Shown one piece after another: positions 7,605-15,059 of a stretch of 15,059 nt of DNA. Location: assembly GCA_025769875.1 (NCBI GenBank), contig JAGFNK010001092.1, forward strand, positions 1 to 15,059, written 5' to 3'. The translations under genes were made by a program, and so were the position numbers. How positions within the stretch are numbered: the stretch's first letter is position 1; each line of letters begins with the position of its first letter. The notes below the pieces were generated by a model that made no database searches, was not told the origin of the DNA, and saw nothing but the letters and a program-made list of their open reading frames with translations. The DNA is from Russula earlei (lineage: Eukaryota > Basidiomycota > Agaricomycetes > Russulales > Russulaceae).

Positions 7605-7915
7605 GAATGTACATATTCATCACGGATACAAAATATACGTGAGCGTGTGAAACATATAACAAAAACATCACGGGTATCTTGTCTTTATATAGTGATCACT
7701 TATGCGCACGAGACAGTGATGAGTACGATGAGTCTTCGGAGCCAGATGGCTTCCTTTGCCGTTGCAGCAACATATTCGGCCTCGGCGGTTGACAAAGTAA
7801 CGAGTTCTTACTTCCGTAAACCCTCCGCTGTCTCTCGAGCTTGTGATACGAGTGACCAAAAGGTCCACATCTTTTACATTGTGAGCTAGCACATTCTGTC
7901 GGAGTACATACATCA
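7605..7915 (-). pseudogene. Ty1/Copia RNase H C-terminal remnant
   Basis: The minus-strand reading over 7730-7798 contains TAEAEYVAATAKEAIWL, the very conserved C-terminal RNase H segment of Copia polyproteins (typically LSTAEAEY...EAIWLR). The preceding frame ends a few codons before it (YGSKNS), so one frameshift separates it from upstream sequence. Beyond it only a faint LYKD, possibly a worn copy of the usual LYCDNQSAI, can be read. Everything upstream of about 7915 (gag, integrase, reverse transcriptase) is missing, so this is a 5'-truncated fossil. It cannot encode a working enzyme. Confidence 0.8.
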
Positions 7916-8039
7916 GACCTATTTAACAAACACCAAGGAATACAACGTCGTCTTTCTTGAGCACCGGAAGTAGACTCTCAGGAGATCAGGCAAAAGAAAG
8001 CTTTCTTCCACCTCTACTCGACGTTCAGATCTCATGCTT

Positions 8040-9943
8040 TCACGGGACGTCCTTACGCTTCCCGTAGAGATGTTGTGCAGGCGTGACTCCCTCGCGCGCC
8101 ATTTCACGCGCCACTTCTTCCGCGCGTGCAAACACGCGCAAAAAGTTGCCGCTAGCGAGGCCGGCTAGTTCGTCCGCATTCCACCCGCGAGAGTACATCT
8201 CCGCGATCTACAAACTCGTTGTCAGCCAACAGCATAAAGATTGATATATGGTAGGATCGAGGAACGCACGAGAGCAGGGAAGTCCGAGACGTCCTCGAGT
8301 CCCTCTGTGGTGCTGTCCATCCCGTCAAAATCACTTCCGAGGCCAACGCTGTTCCCATGATGCGACGGATCGGCTCGAGTCATGACAGGGCGGGAGAGAG
8401 AAGAGAGAAGACGTACTGCCTGCGGCCCGTTATGCTCGCGATATGGTCGATGTGGTCCGCGACGGCCTTGAGATCGGCTTTCTGCTTGTCTGCAGACACG
8501 TATTCCGGGACGAAGTTCACCTGCACTCGAGCGCACGCAGATGCGGTGCCATGTCAGCTCCCATCTCAGTACCAACGCACTTTTGCGACGGAATTGACTC
8601 GTACCATCACCACCCCGTCGCGCAGTCCCTCACTCGTCCCAATGTGCCGAAGCACCTCGTCTGGCACGTTCCGCGAGACGTCGCATACGACACGCGCACC
8701 GGAGTGGCTCCATATCACCGGCGCCCGCGAGACGTTGAGCGCGGCGATCGCGGTAGCGTCCGATGTGTGAGAGAGATCGACGAGCACTCCTAGACGATTG
8801 AGTTCCCGTACGAGTGTTTCACCGAACGGACTGAGGCGGTGCATTGAGCGTCTTGGTAGGGTATAGAGAGGGGAGGTCGCACCTCAATCCATGGTGGAGC
8901 GGCTTGATTGCTTGCAGAATTCCGCACGAATCTGCGAATACGTTGTGGCAGAAATGCGTCAGCGTAAGGTAGCGCACGCCAAGGGCAGCAAATTGGCGCA
9001 GCGCGCCGAGAGAGTTCCCGAGGTGATGCCCCCTGCGAGTCCGGTGAGAATAAGGTGAGACGTTCAGAAAATGGACGTGGCGGACCCTTCGAGACCGAGG
9101 AGGGCGGCGATCTTACCCCGCCGAAACGCATCCTTGACGTCGCGTGCATTCAACGCGAGCTGGAACGTCTGGGATAGGACGTCAGGAAAACAGACTATTT
9201 GTTCAAGAGGAGATCTGGAACGCACATCCGAGTGCTTGCGGATAAGCTGGTGAGAAATGTCTATCTGTTCCAGTGCGTCACTGGGGGCAATCGGTTCATT
9301 TTTGGCGTGGGAAACGAAATAGGCGAGCACCACGTGAGCACGTACCGCACGCCCGAAGTAGCCTTGAGAAAATCCTCGCCTGGATCCTCACCATTGCTTT
9401 CTGGACATGGCACATAAATCGACCTGCCAACCTCGATTGTGAGAGACAAGGACGAAAGGGCACTCCATACGTGAAGCAGAGAGTTACGCACCAGAAGAAG
9501 CCGCCGACACGACCCGCGCGCAGGCGGGGAACGTCGACCTGGCCTGGCATGGGCTTATCCAGGTCAATCGCCGTAATGTTATTGCTCAACTCCATGCGCA
9601 CGAGCCATGCAAGGTCGATATGACCATCCTAACGTTGATCGGAAGCAAAATTCCCACCAATGGAGACGCAATCAGCGGATGTATTCGATAAAGATGCAGA
9701 ACGTACGATGACTGGCGCCCTGCCCAGGATTATGCCTGCGGCTTCAAGAGGGTCGGGCGGGAGCCTACCGACATTGATCCACGATGTGGGCTGTTTCGTG
9801 AGGAGTACAACAGCGAAGGCGATGAGGGCGATGAGAACGGGTGCCATGTACACAAGGATGCGCGGGCGGCGGCTATTAGCGCGTGCAGGTTCATTCGAGG
9901 ACAAGAGGGCGGTGGTTTCGTCGGGTGGTTGACCACTGCTCAT
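8040..9943 (-). CDS. Membrane dipeptidase (M19 / renal dipeptidase family), ten exons
   Basis: Zinc metallopeptidase that hydrolyses dipeptides. My splice model has exons 9707-9943, 9492-9628, 9346-9423, 9226-9280, 9086-9168, 8883-9032, 8605-8830, 8417-8520, 8270-8348 and 8040-8207. All nine introns are GT-AG and 52-84 nt; the total is 1317 nt, 438 residues, stop TGA. Every junction restores family wording. A single membrane segment spans residues about 28-49 ([20 protein letters not shown]) behind a short polar N-terminus, suggesting a type II anchor with the enzyme outside the cytosol. Zinc ligands seen: DGHID (His82, Asp84), GLEGGHH (Glu196), DLSH (His268) and WSHS (His289). Arg300 and the GSDFDG motif (Asp363) are also kept, matching human DPEP1. 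I see no C-terminal GPI signal. Intron 5 has a weak donor, GTCCGC. The start ATG (9941-9943) is preceded by CCACC. Substrate is unknown. Confidence 0.93.
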
Positions 9944-10353
9944 GGTGGGTAGTCGTGATTAGAAGGGGCGTACTAGCAGCGCCTCGCCCGCATGCTTCTC
10001 CATGGAAAGCCCCGTGGAAGGTTCCCGCACGGCACGGGCATGCATAGAGGCGGGCGCAATGATATCCCGGCATGGACTCGGACCTTGTATTTGTACGACT
10101 GTTTGTGGGTAATCCAGGCCAAAAAGCGGCGCCTCCCAATGCAGAAATCGGGACCATCGCTTTGCTGCAGCGACCACAAGAAGCGATCATCCAACCTGTC
10201 CCTTCTTGTCGGAGCGGGAGACTCCTAGCGGGGAACCGGACCGGGATTAGCCGGTGGCTTACAGAGTGGGGGGATTTCACGTGTCTCAACCGGGTACTTA
10301 ACCCCCCACGTCGCCCACCGACAGCACATCGTCTCATTCAACGCAATATCATC
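9944..10353. promoter_or_regulatory. Shared divergent promoter region
   Basis: These 410 bases separate the dipeptidase start (leftward) from the fumarate reductase start (rightward), so both promoters must lie here. There is no obvious TATA box. A CACGTG E-box-type hexamer at 10278-10283 lies about 70 bases before the fumarate reductase ATG, and the last 60 bases before that ATG are C-rich (CCCCCCACG near 10303). Open frames crossing this region on both strands show no family features. Whether the two genes are co-regulated cannot be told from sequence. Confidence 0.6.
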
Positions 10354-12283
10354 ATGGCACAGGTCATCGTAGTCGGTGGTGGTCTTGCCGGCCTCTCCGC
10401 CGCACACACCCTTCTCGAGCGTGGCGCCAATGTCCTCCTCCTCGACAAGCAAGGGTGCGCCTCTTTCTGCCATCACTTTGTTTTCCCCTTGTGACCAAGT
10501 TTACTAACCATCACCGCTAGGTTCATGGGTGGTAATTCTACCAAGGCCACCTCCGGAATCAACGGCGCTGGCACCCAGACCCAGCAAGATCACGGCATCA
10601 CTGACTCTGCAAAACTTTTTTTCGACGATACCAAACTTTCAGTGCGGGCTCTCCAGATTTTGCTTTGTCATGGTACTGAGCCTCCGTCTCACATAGGCTC
10701 GGGATCTCGCGCGCGATGATCTTATCCGTGTCCTCACTGGTCGCTCCGGCGACGCCGTAAACTGGCTTCAGAGCAAGTTTGGCCTCGATCTCTCCAAGGT
10801 CTCCCGCCTTGGTGGACATTCTCAACCTCGCACACATCGTGGTGATGCGCAATTCCCTGGAATGGTCATCACCTATGCTCAACTCGAGCGTCTTGAGGAC
10901 CTTGCGCAGTCCATTCCTGACCGCGTCAAGATCCTCAAAAAGGCTCGTGTCACTAAGCTCCTCAAAGACGAGTCAGGCACCGTCACCGGCGTCGAGTACG
11001 TTCAGGATGGCAAGACTTCCACCGCTCTCGGTCCCGTCGTCCTTGCCACTGGCGGCTATGCGGCCGATTTCACCAGCGACTCGTTATTAAGGAAATACCG
11101 TCCCGAGCTCTGGGACCTGCCAACCACCAATGGTGAACACTCTACTGGTGACGGCCACAAACTCGCCATCTCTGCCGGTGCAAGTGCTGTAGATATGGAG
11201 AAGGTGCAGGTGCACCCAACTGGTCTTGTTGACCCCAAGGAGCCCGATGCTAAAGTCAAGTTCCTTGCTGCTGAAGCTCTTCGAGGCGTCGGTGGTCTCT
11301 TACTCGATAACGAAGGCCAGCGCTTCGTCGACGAACTCCAACACCGTGACTTTGTGACCGGAAAGATGTGGGAGAATGGCAAGTACCCGATCCGGCTCGT
11401 CCTCAATGGCAAAGCGAGCAAAGAAATCGAATGGCACTGCAAGCATTATGTCGGCCGCGGGCTCATGAAGAGGTTCGACTCTGGTGAGGCACTCGCCAAG
11501 GAGTTCGGCCTCTCCCCCGCTTTACTCAGGAAGACCTTCGATGACTACAACTTGGCGGCAAAGACAAAGAAAGATAGGTTTGCGAAGAAGGTGTGACACT
11601 CATTTCATCCTTCAAACTTGTCCCCTCTTAACATCTGCGATAAGTTCTTCCCGGACGACAGCTGGACGCTTAACGATACGTTCCACGTTGCCATCATGAC
11701 CCCTGTGCTACACTACACTATGGGTGGACTTGAGATTGACCCTGAGGCGCGCGTGCTAGCGCATGGCGGAGGGCCACTCTCGGGATTATTCGCTGCGGGT
11801 GAAGTTGCTGGTGGTGTGCATGGTGCTAATCGGCTCGGGGGGTCTTCATTACTGGGGTGTGTCGTTTTTGGGCGCGTTGCGGGGGATTCAGCCGCTGCCT
11901 ACCTGTTGCAGAACTACGGTAACGTCAGTGCGCGTGCCGCAGGGCGTATAGCTGGCGTTTCGGCGCACCTTGGTTTCCCACAACCTGAGACGAAGGCAAA
12001 GCAGGAGGTGGCCACTAGTTCTGGAACTGCAACATCAAGTTCTCGCGACAAGACATATACAATCGACGAGGTTGCGACACACAACAAAAAGGATGATATC
12101 TGGGTTATCATCGACGGACAGGTGCTCGACGTGACTAAGTTCCTGCCAGACCACCCGGGCGGCGAGAAGGCCATTTTGCTGTATGCGGGTCGTGATGCGA
12201 CAGAGGAGTTCAATATGTTACATGACCCCAAGGTCATCCCACGGTACGCTCCAGATGCTGTGATTGGTCGGGTATCGAAGTAG
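10354..12283 (+). CDS. FRD1: Soluble fumarate reductase (FRD1/OSM1 type) fused to cytochrome b5
   Basis: FAD enzyme that reduces fumarate to succinate, in yeast helping to reoxidise flavin cofactors when oxygen is low. Exons are 10354-10454, 10521-10641, 10697-11590 and 11645-12283 (1755 nt, 584 residues); introns are 66, 55 and 54 nt, GT-AG, the first with a TACTAAC branch site at 10503-10509. Domains: Rossmann FAD site VVGGGLAGLSAA (residues 6-17), GGNSTKATSGINGAG (37-51), VHPTG (His247), AAEALRG (Arg270), HRD (Arg291, the likely proton-donor position), HYTMGGL (His395) and GANRLGGSS (Arg435). A Ser/Thr-rich linker (about 485-508) leads to a cytochrome b5 domain with heme ligands His542 (HPGG) and His565. 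The protein starts almost directly at the FAD site with no signal or mitochondrial leader, so it is probably cytosolic like yeast FRD1. Its electron donor is not shown. The symbol follows the yeast family, not proven orthology. Confidence 0.94.
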
Positions 12284-13335
12284 GCATGTCAAGGCCGGGG
12301 CAGTTTGTTAAGCGGTAGCAGCTCGACTTTTATTTCGGCATTCAGATTCAGCGAATGGACCAGGGCATCTACACGGTAATTACTGTAAATTTCGGAACGC
12401 GTACAGTACACGCTTCCGAAAAACCCCAATCAATTCGCAACTATTTTTACATTAATTTGATCTTGTGCTAGCCATTACTGTATGAAATTGGCCATGATGT
12501 AGCTGGCAATTGAACGTATTGAACATTCACGAGTCCAACCTCGGACTTGCCCTTTGGAAGCTGATATCACGGTCGAGTTCTGTTTTCGCTTCTTCCAGTT
12601 GTGCTGCTACATATCACAACGGAGCTATCACTTGAGGTCAGGGGTTATTCCTGGTGATGAAACTCGACTCGAAACTGCCGTTCTGGCCACGTCGACCGAC
12701 GAGGCATCACGCTGAGCTGCGGCGGGGAACCAATCCTCGGCAAACGACATCACTCCGACGGGTTCCACAATGCACCGAAAATTAGTGCGATGTACTGTTG
12801 GCCTTGTGTTACTCCGAGATAGACGGGTGTTAGATACGCAAATGATCCCGAACCCTTTCAATTGTTGGTTCGGTCCGTGTGGAGACTGGTAGAATATTAA
12901 AGTGTGGGTTCCCAGGATTGACCCTCCATTCGGAGGACAAAAAAAAAGGACTGGTTGGCGTTGGGAGTGTTGGAGACCCCCTTTCGTGGCGTATCTGGGG
13001 TTTTAGCTATAAATTTGCTCTATTGCTCCGCGGAGGAAAGAACGATCCCAACCAAGGTGATGTTTAATATCATGACATGACGGGCTTGTGTTGAGCCGGT
13101 GAATGCAGGGCTGCTGGGAAAGGCGCCGAGAAGCCATGCATGAACACAACAGGGTCCACTACATCATGATTGCACGTTGTCCAACTCGTCGCTTTGTGTT
13201 CTTTGTTTGTTTGTTTTTCTCAGGTACCGAAAGAACTGGTCGACGATGAGGTACCGACGTCCGTGGTCCTGTACGCCCATTCGGCTCGCATGGGTAGGAC
13301 GGAGGGAAAACTGGGATTGGGCAGCGCTGGAGATC

Positions 13336-13350
13336 ATGATGATGATGATG
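13336..13350. repeat. (ATG)5 microsatellite
   Basis: Five perfect copies of ATG in intergenic DNA. On the opposite strand they read as CAT and give a short His run in a chance open frame. Confidence 0.9.
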
Positions 13351-13621
13351 CAACGTGGTCTCTCAACCCCACTCATGCGAGTGGCCGGTCCCCGAGGTGC
13401 ACGGATGGCATCCCGCGGGGCCGAAATGAAGGTACCACCGTGGCGGGGCCAACGAGATCCGGCACGAGGGAGGAACGGCCATGGGTTTCCCACCGCCGAA
13501 CTGCCAGATGCGTTGGTGCCCATGCCACACAGGCTGAAAGTGAAAATCCAAAAATCGGGCGCGGAGCCGGAGCCACCGGTCACGTCTTCTTCATCCTGTG
13601 TTATGTCGTGCTGATTTTAGA

Positions 13622-13646
13622 CGTCGTCGTCGTCGTCGTCGTCGTC
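13622..13646. repeat. (CGT)8 microsatellite
   Basis: Eight perfect copies of CGT plus one base, followed by a degenerate tail (CATCCGACGTCGTTG). It gives a poly-Val run in one plus-strand frame, which is a sign that the frame there is not a real gene. Confidence 0.9.
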
Positions 13647-15059
13647 ATCCGACGTCGTTGCTTAGATGTATGCATGACACGTATACTGATGGGAAGGAAC
13701 CTTTGTGGAGCCTGAGCGCGGCTAGTTGCCGATGCCCGTCTCACACTACGCGAGGCGGTTCATTTTGAAACCGAGGACGCGGAGGGTGGAGCGGGGTACG
13801 CAACTTTCGTGAGCGTTCGGTTCGTTCTGCGGCGCGCGGAAGGGTGTGATCGGTGAATGCTCCTGGACGTCCGCGGGATCGCATGAGAGTCATGGTAGGG
13901 TAGGGATGGCATGTATGTGAGCATCGAAGAAGACTCCCTGGAACCGGACAGATGAACACTGTAGTTTTTTGTTCCTGCCCAGGGCAGGTACGTAGCTCAA
14001 TCATGACGCTTGGCTGCTGCCTGACATCCACCAATAAGCGATATCTGGTGCTGAAACACAGGTACTCCTTCAGCGAACTTGGATGTTTTCCTTCCTTTGA
14101 GCGGGAGTACGGGGGCGGAGAATTCACTTGGGCTCATCGTACGAACGTTCGTATTGTCAATACTTGTCACACACGGCTAACTAGGAGGCGTAATCACAGG
14201 TGTTCTGTTCTGATCGGATCGTACAAACGAGATGACAGCTCAGCGGATGCCTTGATCTGGACAATGCCGAGGGGGTCCATCACAGCGCGGTACCATCAGC
14301 ACCTCACCTCACCTGGCAAGGCCTTTGGGGTCATCCCTTACAAGGCGTTCCCTGTACTCGTAGCGAGGTCTTCACCTGTTGCGTTGACCAGATGCAGGCT
14401 TATGGAACAAGTAGGACAGCTAGGCGGAGGCACGAACGATGCGAGGTACAGTTGAGTCAACGACGTTCAGAGTTAGTACAGGGGTATCGTATTAAGACAG
14501 ACGTATACGATACGAGCCGGTACACCTCATTATGACCGGCAGAAACTAATAAGGTATGTGATATTACGAACGGTTCCATTCGATCATAGTGTGAGCTGAA
14601 CATCAAACGGAAGGCTGTCATAGGAGGCAGAGGAGGCAACTCGGCACCCGGTAGAGGGAGATGTTACAGCCGAATGAAATTGAAATGAGCGTGTGATCGA
14701 CTGCCCACAGACTGTGGGGAGGGGTGATTGGGGAATGGGGATGATAAAGAGAGAAGGGCGTGGGTTTTGCCAGTGCCTTGTGCAGACAATCTGAGGCGAT
14801 GATGTCGTCGACAACGGGTTGGATATCAGTGAGGAAAGACATCATTGTTTCATGTTTGCGATGGCTATCTTGTACTCCTGGCGTAGTCGCATGACCGTTC
14901 TGAGCGGACCCTGATGCACCTGACGGTGGAAGGCACGATAACAACGCGACGGCAATCATAATGTCGTGACCTCGGCGCTGCGCACACTGGCAGTTGTTTG
15001 CAAGTTCTACAAGTTACCCAGTCCGAGTATCGCCTTGCATGGCTTGGCGAGGCCGCTAT

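Larger units (their letters stand above)
12284..15059. other. Intergenic stretch without a supportable gene
   Basis: It includes the fumarate reductase 3' UTR and about 2.7 kb in which I recognise no protein family, tRNA, rRNA or transposon. Several open frames of 60-181 codons exist on both strands, for example 13170-13715 plus, 13952-14455 plus and 14618-14959 minus. They overlap one another and lack family motifs. A T-rich tract ending in CAG at 13200-13222 looks like a splice acceptor but has no convincing exon after it. A poly(A) run of nine lies near 12940-12948. Confidence 0.55.

Noticed and set aside
7602..7889. 95-codon plus-strand frame
   Set aside because: It is antisense to the Copia RNase H remnant, whose motif is unmistakable on the minus strand.
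8357..9623. Several plus-strand frames of 60-137 codons
   Set aside because: All are antisense to verified dipeptidase exons and cross its introns.
9891..10337. Minus-strand frame of 148 codons and others in the divergent promoter
   Set aside because: Overlapping frames on both strands without motifs in a GC-rich promoter region.
11056..11442. 128-codon minus-strand frame inside fumarate reductase exon 3
   Set aside because: Antisense shadow of a conserved exon.
13170..13715. 181-codon plus-strand frame with a hydrophobic poly-Val segment
   Set aside because: The hydrophobic run is a (CGT)n microsatellite, the rest has no family features, and other frames of similar length overlap it.
13952..14455. 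167-codon plus-strand frame
   Set aside because: Composition looks random, no motif, and no splice-supported extension was found.
1..15059. CRISPR array, bacterial defence island or prophage
   Set aside because: No regularly spaced repeats and no bacterial operons; the genes are spliced and fungal in type.

Overview
The window looks like nuclear DNA of a filamentous basidiomycete, probably an Agaricomycete. It carries spliced eukaryotic genes with many 52-84 nt GT-AG introns (one has a perfect TACTAAC branch site), Ty3/Gypsy and Ty1/Copia retrotransposon remains, and no bacterial operon features. The organism call is inferred from gene structure and protein style, not from a database match.

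Left half (1 to about 7,915) is a pile of LTR retrotransposons. A minus-strand Ty3/Gypsy element runs off the left edge: integrase, RNase H, reverse transcriptase, protease, gag, leader, priming site and a 496-bp 5' LTR (4305-4800). Every coding domain is recognisable but the reading frame is broken many times, so it is dead. Its priming site exactly complements its own predicted mRNA 5' end, the layout of self-priming Tf1/sushi-type elements. Next come two LTR-like insertions, each bounded by TG...CA ends and a perfect 5-bp target duplication (5378-6338, GGTTC; 6469-7070, ATAGT). Then comes a probable Copia LTR (7078-7600) with the C-terminal part of a Copia RNase H (about 7605-7915), on the minus strand, ending about 125 bp beyond the stop codon of the first host gene.

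Middle right (8040-12283) holds two intact, divergently transcribed host genes. On the minus strand is a ten-exon membrane dipeptidase (M19, renal dipeptidase family; 438 residues after splicing) with one N-terminal membrane anchor and all zinc ligands. On the plus strand is a four-exon soluble fumarate reductase of the yeast FRD1/OSM1 type with a cytochrome b5 domain fused at its C-terminus (584 residues). They share a 410-bp intergenic region. Their functions (extracytoplasmic dipeptide hydrolysis and redox balancing) are not obviously linked.

Right end (12284-15059) has no gene I can support. It is intergenic DNA with two trinucleotide microsatellites and several open frames that look like chance.

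I found no unmistakably new system. The most interesting points are the self-priming signature, the ordered nest of LTRs with matching target duplications, and the flavoprotein/b5 fusion.
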